Assembly (NCBI GenBank): GCA_016702705.1
Contig: JADJDM010000019.1
Location: forward strand, 1-24,551
DNA length: 24,551 nucleotides
Direction: 5' to 3'
Origin: Bacteroidota bacterium
GTDB lineage: Bacteria > Bacteroidota > Bacteroidia > B-17B0 > Aurantibacillaceae
The position numbers and the translations under genes are program-made. Below the pieces are notes generated by a model. That model worked only from the letters and a program-made list of their open reading frames with translations. It did not search any database and was not told the origin of the DNA. Numbering within the stretch: the stretch's first letter is position 1; the number at the start of each line of letters is the position of its first letter. Below, in pieces: positions 16,602 to 24,551 of this stretch.

Positions 16602-16675
16602 CTCCCTCTCCTGGGCTCGAACCAGGGACCCCATGATTAACAGTCATGTGCTCTAACCAGCTGAGCTAAGAAGGA
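16602..16675 (-). tRNA. tRNA-Asn(GUU)
   Basis: A 74-base cloverleaf. The anticodon stem CATGA/TCATG encloses CTGTTAA, anticodon GUU. The acceptor TCCTTCT pairs with AGAGGGA with discriminator G. D-arm AGCTCAGCTGGTTAGAGC and T-arm GGTTCGAGCCC are standard. CCA is not encoded. Confidence 0.97.
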
Positions 16676-16714
16676 ATTTAAACTCCGTAATTAAGGGGCT
16701 GGTCACCCTTTAAA

Positions 16715-16729
16715 TCTAACTTTGTTAGA
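16715..16729. repeat. Short inverted repeat upstream of tRNA-Asn
   Basis: TCTAACTTTGTTAGA, a perfect 6-3-6 palindrome about 40 bp before the tRNA-Asn 5' end. It could be part of its control region. Nothing else is seen between 16676 and 16790. Confidence 0.3.
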
Positions 16730-16790
16730 AGTTAGTGAGGAATTTCCCGATTAGGGCTGCAATATTACTACACATTTTCTAAATAAACAA

Positions 16791-16798
16791 TATATTTG
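16791..16798 (+). promoter_or_regulatory. -7 promoter box for the PfkB kinase gene
   Basis: TATATTTG, a full TAnnTTTG match, 16 bp before the ATG at 16814, giving a very short leader. Confidence 0.55.
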
Positions 16799-16813
16799 CA
16801 AAAAATATTTTTT

Positions 16814-17736
16814 ATGAGTCTTTTAGTTGTAGGTACGGTAGCTTTTGATGCTATAGAAACTCCTTTCGGAAAACCGATAAAATCGTTGGTGGCGCTGCTA
16901 GTTACATAGCTTTGGCGGCTTCTTATTATACAAAAAACATCCACCTAGTATCGGTAGTGGGCGACGATTTTCCTCAGGAATTTCTTAACACACTAAAAGG
17001 TCAAGGGGTAGATTTAGAGGGTTTGCAGATAAAAAAAGGCGAAAAATCTTTCTTTTGGTCGGGTAAATACCATAATGATCTAAATTCTCGTGATACATTA
17101 GAGACTCAATTGAATGTTTTAGAACATTTTACACCAGTTGTTCCTGAAGGAGCAAAAAATGTAGATTTTTTAATGCTTGGTAACTTAGTACCTGCAGTAC
17201 AACGCAGTGTTATTGAGCAATTAACATCTCGTCCTAAATTAATTGTAATGGATACAATGAATTTTTGGATGGATATAGCTATGGAAGAATTAATGAAAAC
17301 CATTAAGATGGTTGATGTATTAACTATTAACGATTCTGAAGCTCGTCAATTATCTGGAGAATACTCATTAGTTAAGGCAGCACAAAAAATATTAGCAATG
17401 GGACCAAAAGTGCTTGTTATTAAAAAAGGTGAGCATGGTGCACTATTATTTAATAAAGACGAAGTTTTCTTTGCTCCAGCATTACCATTAGAAGAAGTAT
17501 TTGATCCAACAGGAGCAGGTGATAGCTTTGCAGGAGGTTTTATTGGTTACTTAGCACAAACACGCGATATCTCTTTTGCTAACATGAAACGCGCTCTAAT
17601 ATACGCTTCAGCAATGGCAAGCTTCACTGTTGAGCGTTTTGGAACAGAAAGATTAATCGGTCTTTCTCAAGAACAAATCGATGCTCGCTTACAAGAGTTT
17701 ATTGATTTAGTAGATTTCGAAATCACATTCGCATAA
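16814..17736 (+). CDS. PfkB-family sugar/nucleoside kinase (one frameshift)
   Basis: The ribokinase/PfkB fold is seen along its length: MSLLVVGTVAFDAIETPFGK at the start, then after one missing A near 16880 DKIVGGAASYIALAASYY, the first PfkB signature. The C-terminal signature DPTGAGDSFAGGF (about residues 235-247) holds the catalytic aspartate and anion hole, and INDSEARQLSG is the usual NxxE-like segment. Family members phosphorylate a sugar or nucleoside hydroxyl with ATP; the substrate is not clear here. About 307 residues, a normal length. It has its own promoter and a terminator 15 bp after the stop. Without the frameshift repair only the part from 16912 is open, lacking the N-terminal strand. 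Confidence 0.85.
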
Positions 17737-17750
17737 TATTTTGTTTTATC

Positions 17751-17780
17751 GTCCCGCAAAAAAGCGGGACGATTTATTTA
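17751..17780 (+). terminator. Terminator after the PfkB gene
   Basis: Stem GTCCCGC / GCGGGAC with an A6 loop and a T-rich tail. It ends 12-20 bp before the next start codon. Confidence 0.85.
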
Positions 17781-17791
17781 AGCCCTTATCT

Positions 17792-19355
17792 ATGAAATTA
17801 TTTTCCTTCATTTTTTTGCTGATTGGATTTTCGAGTTTAATTGCTCAAGACACAAGCAATGTTTTTTATTCGAAATATGTTACTGCCGAAAGTTTAAAAA
17901 AGAACCTTACAGTTCTTGCTTCTGATGAATACGAAGGAAGAGAAACGGGGCAAAAGGGCCAAAAATGGCTGCTGAGTATATCATGAAGCAATTCAAAGAT
18001 TTCAGTATTCCAGCAAACCCAAAACTAAGCAATGGTTATTTTCAAACATTTCCATTATCTGTTTTTCAGCCCCAACAAATTCAAATGGCAGTTAATAAGA
18101 AGTCGTTTGAACAAAACAAAGATTATTTTTCAGGCGTACACTGTTTTGGAAGATGCAAGCTATGAGCTAAATGAAGTTGTATTTGCAGGTTACGGAATTA
18201 ACACCTTAAATTATAATGATTACAAAGATTTAGATGTTAAGAATAAAACGGTAATGATAATGAGCGGAGAGCCTATTGATGCCAAAGGCAAATCCTACAT
18301 CTCTCAAAATGAAGTGCCTTCTGATTGGGCAAGAAATTATAGAATGAAGTTAACAGAAGCTCGTAAAGCTGAAGTAAAAGTATTATTAGTTGTAGAAAAG
18401 AATTTTAAAGAGTCATTTAAAGAGTTAGAACATCGCATAACTTCTTACAAAATGAGCTTAGCAAATGAAAAAAAAGAAACTGGAAAACAGGGGATGATTG
18501 TAATATCTATTTCTGAAGAGGTTGCAAATGCGATTTTGAAAAGCAAAAAAAATTCATGCGCTAAATTGCAAGAGAAAATATCGAAAAGTGGAAAACCATT
18601 AAATAAAAAAGTTAAAACCAAAATCGTTCTTAACGTTAAGCAAGAAACAAATACTGTTAACACAGAAAATGTACTTGCATTTGTAGAAGGAACAGACTTA
18701 AAAGATGAAATTATTGTAATCACCGCTCATTACGACCATTTAGGAAAACACGATGGAGTAGTTTACAATGGTGCAGATGATAATGGAAGTGGCACAGTTG
18801 CAGTTATAGAGCTAGCAAAGGTTTTTTGCAAAAGCTAAAAAAGAAGGCAAGGGTCCAAGAAGAAGTATGTTGTTTATGACAGTTGCTGGCGAAGAAAAAG
18901 GTTTATTAGGAAGTGATTATTATACGCAAGATCCTGTTTATCCTTTAGCACAAACTGTTTGCGATTTAAACATTGATATGATAGGTCGTTTAGACAAAGC
19001 GCATGCAGGCGACCCTAATTATATTTATTTAATTGGTTCTGATAAGTTAAGCAAAGACCTTCATGATATTAGCGAAGCTGCGAATAAAAAATACAGCAAC
19101 TTAAAATTGGATTACACTTACAACGACGAGAAAGATCCGAATAGATATTATTACAGAAGCGATCATTATAATTTCGCGAAAATAATATCCCTGTAATATT
19201 TTATTTTAATGGTGTTCACGAAGATTACCATAAAGAAACAGATGAAGTTTCGAAAATTGATTTTGCTAAAATGGAAAAAAATAACTCGTTTAGTTTTTCA
19301 TACTGCATGGGACTTAGCGAATAGAACTGAGAGAATTAAGTTAGATAAGAAATAG
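17792..19355 (+). CDS. Secreted M28-family zinc aminopeptidase (frameshifted)
   Basis: Starts with a signal peptide (MKLFSFIFLLIGFSSLIAQ) followed by YEGRETGQKGQK, the usual entry of Bacteroidota M28 peptidases. A PA-like insert (AGYGINTLNYNDYKDLDVKNK) precedes the zinc site: TAHYDHLG, GADDNGSG, AGEEKGLLGS, DMIGR and a final VHEDYHKETDE supply the two-zinc ligands and catalytic glutamate in the right order. It would remove N-terminal residues from peptides in the periplasm or outside. Frameshifts lie near 17965, 18135, 18830, 19185 and 19285, mostly in A runs, one of them probably an extra base. All catalytic blocks survive, so the gene is likely intact in the cell. About 518 residues. Confidence 0.88.
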
Positions 19356-19375
19356 AATCAAGACTGTTAGAATCA

Positions 19376-19396
19376 CACTTCGACAGGCTCAGTGCG
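19376..19396. repeat. Short dispersed repeat-like sequence
   Basis: CACTTCGACAGGCTCAGTGC resembles a short element I recall as scattered in many bacterial intergenic regions. Only one copy is seen here, so the call rests on recall. Confidence 0.3.
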
Positions 19397-19428
19397 GGCT
19401 AGACAAGACAAAAAAATAAGACTAACAG

Positions 19429-20148
19429 ATGAACTACCTTCAAAATAAAAAAGTACTTTTCAAAGATCTCGGAACGCTCGATTACAAGGAGTGCTGGGAT
19501 TTTCAGGAAAAACTGTTTAACGAAACGGTGAATCAAAAAATCGCTAATCGTGATTTACCTGATGCGGAACAAAAGGAAACCATTAATCATTTATTGTTTG
19601 TTGAGCATCCACATGTTTATACTTTAGGTAAAAGTGGTGATGTATCTCACTTACTTGTAAACGAACAACAGTTAGAAGAAAAAGAAGCAACTTATTACAA
19701 GATAAACCGTGGTGGCGATATAACCTATCATGGCCCTGGGCAATTGGTTGGTTATCCAATTTTAGATTTAGATAATTTTTTTACCGATATACATAAATAT
19801 CTCAGACTATTAGAAGAGGCGATTATCCTAACCTTAAACGATTATGGTATAGTTGCAGGCAGAAGCACAGGTGAAACTGGAGTTTGGTTAGATGTAGAAA
19901 ATCCCTTAAAAGCACGTAAGATATGCGCCATGGGCGTGCGTTGCAGCAGATGGGTTACTATGCACGGTTTCGGTTTTAATGTAAATTCAAACCTCGATTA
20001 TTTCAGTAATATTGTCCCATGCGGAATACAAGATAAGGCAGTAACTTCTATGCAAAAGGAGCTGGGCAAGGAAGTTGACATTAATCAGGTTAAAGAGAAG
20101 ATAAAATACTATTTTAGTACTTTGTTTGACTGTGAAATTATTGAATAA
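19429..20148 (+). CDS. lipB: Octanoyl-ACP:protein N-octanoyltransferase
   Basis: LipB moves octanoyl groups from acyl carrier protein to the lipoyl domains of 2-oxoacid dehydrogenases and the glycine cleavage H protein, in the cytoplasm. The family block RGGDITYHGPGQLVGYPILDL is at about residues 93-113, the catalytic lysine lies in ARKICAMGV (near 164) and the catalytic cysteine in IVPCGI (near 199). The 239-residue length is normal and the gene is intact, unlike most neighbours on this side. It overlaps the following lipoprotein gene by about 17 bp, so the two are probably translated together. Confidence 0.95.
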   Translation: MNYLQNKKVLFKDLGTLDYKECWDFQEKLFNETVNQKIANRDLPDAEQKETINHLLFVEHPHVYTLGKSGDVSHLLVNEQQLEEKEATYYKINRGGDITYHGPGQLVGYPILDLDNFFTDIHKYLRLLEEAIILTLNDYGIVAGRSTGETGVWLDVENPLKARKICAMGVRCSRWVTMHGFGFNVNSNLDYFSNIVPCGIQDKAVTSMQKELGKEVDINQVKEKIKYYFSTLFDCEIIE

Positions 20149-20767
20149 AATATTCCTCTTTTTTTTGGCAATTGGCATCTCAAGTTGTCAAACTGAAACA
20201 ACTGCGGATAAACCTATTTCTTTCACATTAGACTCACTAGTTGATTCAACCGCTCTTATGGTGTCAGATTCTGTTGAAGTACTTATTTACCCAATTGATA
20301 CAGTTGTGCTGCAAGATATTAATGGCGATAAAATAAACGACACGGTTTTCATAAACGAACCATCCATAATTGAAGCTGAGCTTACATGCAGAGATGAGGT
20401 TTGTAATACAAAGTTTGTTTTTGCTAATTCTACAATACCTTCTTTTTCACATGAACAAGCATTAGGCGGAGTATTAGCTAATGCAGGTGATTTAGATGAT
20501 GATGGGATCTGTGAAATCTATTTTGTTCCCGATTGGTTTACTAGCAATTGGACAGGTTTAAATATTTATTCTTTAAAACAAAACAAGTGGATTTCATTAG
20601 GGCAGGGTTCTATTAGAAGAGACACTCCCGAAATGGAAAGTGATTTATACACTCCTTACGGAAAACGAATTTTAAAGCACAAAGGTTATTTCGAGATTTT
20701 AGAAAACGTGATGGATGAAGATGGGAACGAAAAATTAGTTCCAAAAAAGTTTTATTTCAATAAATAA
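20132..20767 (+). CDS. Lipoprotein with calcium-binding-like loops, unknown function
   Basis: The N-terminus KLLNKIFLFFLAIGISSCQ is a lipoprotein signal with a lipobox ending at cysteine, so the mature protein is lipid-anchored. Two acidic loops resemble calcium sites: DINGDKINDT near residue 68 and DLDDDGICEIYF near 130, like those of FG-GAP/VCBS repeats. The start is GTG at 20132 inside the end of lipB; a TTG two codons earlier is also open. About 211 residues, intact. No known enzyme motif is seen; the loops suggest a small propeller-like or calcium-dependent surface protein. Confidence 0.75.
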   Translation: MKLLNKIFLFFLAIGISSCQTETTADKPISFTLDSLVDSTALMVSDSVEVLIYPIDTVVLQDINGDKINDTVFINEPSIIEAELTCRDEVCNTKFVFANSTIPSFSHEQALGGVLANAGDLDDDGICEIYFVPDWFTSNWTGLNIYSLKQNKWISLGQGSIRRDTPEMESDLYTPYGKRILKHKGYFEILENVMDEDGNEKLVPKKFYFNK

Positions 20768-20769
20768 AA

Positions 20770-21169
20770 ATGAAGTTAGAAGATTTAGTAAATACAGGTG
20801 AAGGTGTTATTGTTGCTGTTGTTCCAGATGGTGAAGTAGGAGATAGAGAGTGGAACGTTTTTATAATCAACAATAAAAATGAAGACATCACTAACGTAAT
20901 GGTTTCATCAAATGGTTACGGCGAAATCGATAATAAGAAAATTCAAACATCGACCTTACGTTGGTTCTTTGATAAATTGGAGCCAGCTTCATCGGCCATG
21001 ATAGAGCCTATTATGGAAGAAGTATTTGGTTTAAATAACGAATATTGGGTAAGTTATTTTGCAACAGGAGGCATAGCGATAAAAATTTGTATTCCTACCC
21101 GAAACAATATTAGAAGAAAATTTGGTTACCATTCCGGTAATAAACAAAAAAGGAGTAATGATTAAATAA
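20770..21169 (+). CDS. Conserved-looking small protein, unknown function
   Basis: Starts MKLEDLVNTGEGVIVAVVPD, two bases after the lipoprotein stop, so it is in the same operon. It is soluble, with no signal peptide, mixed alpha/beta, and has an aromatic stretch (LRWFFDKLEP). The open frame ends at 21165 with an unlikely basic tail. Adding one base in the AAAAA run near 21090 gives KFVFLPETILEENLVTIPVINKKGV and a stop at 21169, which looks like normal protein. I do not recognise the family. Confidence 0.65.
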
Positions 21170-21178
21170 TATAGAATT

Positions 21179-22523
21179 ATGCAAACATCAAAAACATTAA
21201 CATCGTTGGAGCAGGATTAGTAGGCTCATTGTTATCAATTTATTTAGCTAAGCGTGGGCATAAAGTAAAGGTGTACGAGCGCCGACCAGATATGCGAAAA
21301 TTAGTATGTCGGCTGGTAAATCTATTAACCTTGCATTAAGCGATAGAGGTTGGAGAGGATTAGAAGCAGTTGGTATTGCAGATGAAATTAAAAAAATCGC
21401 CATCCCAATGTATGGTCGTCAAATTCATAATAAAGATGGTTCACAAGTTTTTCAAGCTTATGGAAAAGAAGATCAAGCTATCTATTCTGTTTCTCGCGGC
21501 GAAATAAATATCGATTAATGGATTTGGCTGAACAACAACCAAATGTAAAAATTCATTTTGATAGCGTTGCACAAGTGTTGATAGAGCATCTTTAACCGCT
21601 AATTTCGAAAACAACACAACGCATCACACACTTCTTCTAAAAGTGATTTGTTATTTGGTGCAGATGGAGCCTTTGCTGCATCACGTTTAAACTTGCAACT
21701 TTCAAGCGATCGTTTCGAATATAATCAACATTATATTTCTGCAGGCTACAAAGAATTAATTATTCCTCCTGGGCCAAACGGAGAATTTTTATTGGAGAAA
21801 AACGCTTTACACATTGGCCTCGTGGAAGTTTTATGATGATTGCGCTTCCTAACATGGATGGCAATTTTACTTGCACATTGTTTTACCATTCGAAGGTGAA
21901 AAATCATTTGCAAATCTTACAACGCGCGAGCAAGTAAAAAAATTCTTTGATGAAGAGTTCTCAACTGCAGTTCCATTAATGCCAACACTGTTAGATGATT
22001 TCTTTGCAAATCCAACTTCTTCATTAGTAACAGTAAAATGTTTCCCATGGACCTTTGATGATAAGATTGCTTAAGTGGAGATGCTGCTCACGCTATCGTT
22101 CCTTTCTTCGGGCAAGGTATGAATTGCGGATTTGAAAATTGTGTAGTGTTAAACGGATTGTTAGATAAGCATGGAGATAATTGGTCAGCTATCATGGATG
22201 AATATCAAACACTTCGTAAGCCAGATGGCGATGCTATTGCGGATATGGCCATTGCAAACTTTATAGAAATGCGCGATAAAACAGCTGATAAAAAATTCCT
22301 TTTGCAGAAAAAGATTGAAGCACGTTTTGCAGCTAAGTATCCTGAGAAATGGATTCCGTTTTATACTATGGTAACTTACAGTCCGGATATTAGATATAGC
22401 ACTGCTTTAAAAGAAGGTCAACGTCAGCAAGCAATTATGGATAAAGTAATGGCTACTGCTGATATTGAAACTAAATGGGAAAGCGAAGAAGTAGAGAAAT
22501 TAATTTTGAAAGAGATTCAATAA
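21179..22523 (+). CDS. kmo: Kynurenine 3-monooxygenase (frameshifted)
   Basis: A FAD- and NADPH-dependent hydroxylase that turns kynurenine into 3-hydroxykynurenine. After repair of one missing A near 21195 the protein begins with the FAD-binding motif NIVGAGLVGSLLSIYLAKRG. Then come SAGKSINLALSDRGWRGLE, GADGAFAASR, and the second FAD motif GDAAHAIVPFFGQGMNCGFE, which is characteristic of KMO. At least seven frameshifts are present (near 21195, 21300, 21515, 21575, 21640, 21830, 21875 and 22072), most explained by one lost base in a homopolymer. Total length about 448 residues, normal. Kynureninase follows about 100 bp downstream and uses the product. Confidence 0.9.
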
Positions 22524-22528
22524 AAGTT

Positions 22529-22613
22529 CAACACAGAGTGCACAGAGTTTTTTGAGTTTCACAGAGAATAATTTCAACTCTGTAGCTCTTATCCTCTGCG
22601 ACCTCTGTGTTAA
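22529..22613. repeat. Imperfect inverted repeat of CACAGAG/CTCTGTG units
   Basis: The left arm has AACACAGAGTGCACAGAGTT at 22529-22549; the right arm holds CTCTGCGACCTCTGTGTTAA to 22613. It fills most of the gap between kmo and kynU and can fold back on itself. Similar CTCTG-type units are, from memory, common intergenic repeats in Bacteroidota. It may be a small REP- or MITE-like element. Confidence 0.55.
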
Positions 22614-22626
22614 AAATAAAAGAAAC

Positions 22627-23914
22627 ATGCAACATCAAAACACATTAGCTTACGCGCAAGAATTAGACAATAAAGATGAGTTAAAATCATTCCGTAAAAA
22701 ATTCCATTTTCCTCAACACAATGGAAGTGAGATGGTTTACTTTACTGGTAATTCATTGGGTTTACAACCTGTAACAGAAAGCTACATTCAACAAGAATTA
22801 AATGATTGGAAACAATTTGGCGTTGAAGGCCATTTCTTGGCTAAAAACCCTTGGTTCTCTTACCATGAAATTTTAACTGAACAATCTGCAAAGCTTGTTG
22901 GTGGATTATCTTCAGAGGGTTGTAATGATGAATCAACTTACAGTGAATTTACATTTACTGATGGTTTCATTTATCGTCAACCAAACAACGTTATAAAATT
23001 TTATGTGAAGCAAAAGCTTTTCCAAGCGACCAATATGCATTACAAACACAAGCGCAATTTCATGGCTTTGCACCTGATGATGCTATTATTGAAGTGGAAC
23101 CACGCGCTGGAGAATATGCAATTCGTTCAGAAGATATTTTAGCTGCTATCGAAAAGCATAAAGATGAATTAGCATTGGTAATGTTTAGCGGAGTAAATTA
23201 TTTTACGGGGCAAGTGTTTGATATGAAAACAATAACTGCTAATGCACAAAAGCATGGTATTGTTGTAGGTTTTGATTTAGCGCATGCTACAGGTAATATC
23301 GATTTGCATTTGCATGAGTGGGGTGTTGATTTTGCAGCTTGGTGTAGTTATAAATATTTAAATAGTGGTCCTGGAAGTGTTGCTGGCGCATTTGTTCATG
23401 AGAAACATCATAAAAACACTTCACTACCAATTTTTGCAGGTTGGTGGGGAACAGATAAAACTACGCTTTAAAATGGAGAAAACATTTGTTCCAATTCATG
23501 GTGCGAAAGATGGCAATTAAGTAATGCTCCAATTTTATCAATGGCAGCTTGTAAGGCAGCATTAGATGTTATCACAGAAGCAGGTTTTGAAAAAATGAGA
23601 AAGAAAAGCGCCTTGCTTTTATCTTACCTAGAATTTTTAGTTAATGAAATAAATGCAAGTCAACCGGAAGGTAAAAAATTCGAATTCCTTACGCCAAAAG
23701 AAGCTTCGGTTTATGTTCCAAAAGGAATTCAACCAGGTTGTCAATTCTCTATTGCTCAGGAAGAGGAAAAGAATTATTTAATGCTTTGGTAAAAGAAGGT
23801 GTTGTTCCTGATTGGAGAGAACCGAATGTTATTCGTTTAGCTCCAGTTCCTTTGTATAACTCATTTGAGGATTTATATAGGTTTTATGTTATCCTTGGAG
23901 AGCTTACCAAATAA
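22627..23914 (+). CDS. kynU: Kynureninase (frameshifted)
   Basis: A PLP enzyme that cleaves kynurenine or 3-hydroxykynurenine to (3-hydroxy)anthranilate and alanine. N-terminal signature: MVYFTGNSLGLQP, then GVEGHF..NPWFSYHE. The PLP-binding part reads FDLAHATGNIDLHLHEWGVD and the lysine that binds PLP lies in WCSYKYLNSGPGS. It ends VVPDWREPNVIRLAPVPLYNSFED, the typical substrate-binding tail. Frame breaks lie near 22915, 23010, 23095, 23470, 23515, 23725 and 23780. About 429 residues after repair, a normal length. It is in series with kmo, together making 3-hydroxyanthranilate; no 3-hydroxyanthranilate dioxygenase gene is in the window, so it is unclear whether the pathway leads to NAD. Confidence 0.9.
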
Positions 23915-23938
23915 TTTCCTAAATCGAATTAATTTTTG

Positions 23939-23946
23939 TAAGTTTG
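23939..23946 (+). promoter_or_regulatory. -7 promoter box for the right-edge surface protein
   Basis: TAAGTTTG, a full TAnnTTTG match, 18 bp before the GTG start at 23964. Confidence 0.5.
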
Positions 23947-23963
23947 AGTAACAAAAAAATACA

Positions 23964-24551
23964 GTGAAAACAATATTCCTTACTCGATTCGTATTTATTT
24001 TTCTTTTAAGTGTATTTTTGCGAGATTCATTTGCGCAAACAGATATGTGCAGTGGTGCAGCTCCTTTTTGTACAGGAACAACATATAATTTCCCTGCGCC
24101 TGTGAGTGGAACAGAAGCTGAGGTTGGCCCTGATTATGGTTGCCTTGGTACTCAGCCTAATCCAGTTTGGTATTATTTACAAATTGCTAGTAATGGCACA
24201 ATTGTAATGGATATTTCTGGTGCAGACGCATTTAATGATGATATTGATTTTGCATGTTGGGGACCATTTACATCGCCAACAGGTGGATGTAACGGCGGTT
24301 TAACTGCTGATTGTGGTTTTTTGGGCTGTAGTGATAACACTTCGCCATTCGCTTCTTATCCAGCAGGAAATTTAGTGGATTGTAGTTTTGATGCTCAAGC
24401 GGCAGAGGTTTGTACAATTCCCAATGCAGTTGCTGGACAATATTATATGGTGTTGATTACAAATTTCGGAGGCAATGCAACTAATATTATTTTCGATCAA
24501 ACTAATACAGGGCAAGGTGGCTCGGGTGCAACCAATTGTAATATTCTTTGT
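23964..24551 (+). CDS. Secreted cysteine-rich surface protein, 3' part outside the window
   Basis: Open in one frame from a GTG at 23964 to the window end (196 residues). The signal peptide is KTIFLTRFVFIFLLSVFLRDSFAQ. The mature part begins TDMCSGAAPFCTGTTYNFPAPVSGTEAE and has about a dozen cysteines, with NPVWYYLQIASNGTIVMDISG and DIDFACWGPF. This N-terminal domain is of the type found at the start of large Bacteroidota adhesins that carry PKD or gliding-motility C-terminal domains; the C-terminus is not visible, so type IX export is likely but unproven. The GTG is preferred because the signal peptide begins right there and a promoter box lies just upstream. Confidence 0.8.
   Translation, partial: MKTIFLTRFVFIFLLSVFLRDSFAQTDMCSGAAPFCTGTTYNFPAPVSGTEAEVGPDYGCLGTQPNPVWYYLQIASNGTIVMDISGADAFNDDIDFACWGPFTSPTGGCNGGLTADCGFLGCSDNTSPFASYPAGNLVDCSFDAQAAEVCTIPNAVAGQYYMVLITNFGGNATNIIFDQTNTGQGGSGATNCNILC

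Noticed and set aside
21179..23914. Programmed frameshifting in kmo and kynU
   Set aside because: The breaks are many, scattered, of both directions and not at slippery heptamers with downstream structures; base loss in the assembly explains them better.

Overview
The window is AT-rich and reads as a member of the Bacteroidota. It has type IX secretion (T9SS) sorting domains, GLUG and SprB-type repeat proteins, promoters of the TAnnTTTG (-7) type, no clear Shine-Dalgarno sequences, and a KMO/kynureninase pair. The exact genus cannot be fixed from the sequence. Many conserved genes in about 1-4.5 kb and 16.8-24 kb are broken by single-base frameshifts, often in short A or T runs. The middle of the window is mostly intact. 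I read most of these breaks as consensus errors of a long-read assembly and annotate such genes as single units.

Region 1 (1-6.3 kb, minus strand) is a sulfide/persulfide handling locus. In order of transcription it holds a Crp/Fnr-type regulator, an MFS permease, a single-domain rhodanese, a DsrE-like protein, a TauE/SafE sulfite/sulfur-anion exporter, a CstB-like persulfide dioxygenase-rhodanese, another rhodanese and a secreted kelch protein that runs off the left edge. Three of its promoters carry TGTAAC/GTTACA elements centred 35-38 bp upstream of the -7 box, the position expected of a class II Crp/Fnr activator. Region 2 (6.3-8.2 kb) has a ferritin-like/VIT1 iron-manganese transporter and a small protein with a lysine/alanine-rich tail.

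Region 3 (8.25-16.45 kb) is bounded by a direct repeat made of the 3' end of the tRNA-Leu gene plus its downstream terminator. It encodes an AraC-type regulator and two very large T9SS-exported surface proteins: a seven-bladed RCC1 propeller with an exact 150-bp DNA period, and a GLUG-repeat protein built from two duplicated modules. This could be a tRNA-associated island or its remnant, but no integrase is visible.

Region 4 (16.44-24.55 kb) has tRNA-Leu(UAA) and tRNA-Asn(GUU) on the minus strand, followed by plus-strand genes for a PfkB-family sugar kinase, an M28 zinc aminopeptidase, LipB, a lipoprotein, a small uncharacterised protein, kynurenine 3-monooxygenase and kynureninase (tryptophan breakdown, or de novo NAD synthesis). 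The last gene is the start of another secreted surface protein, cut by the right edge.
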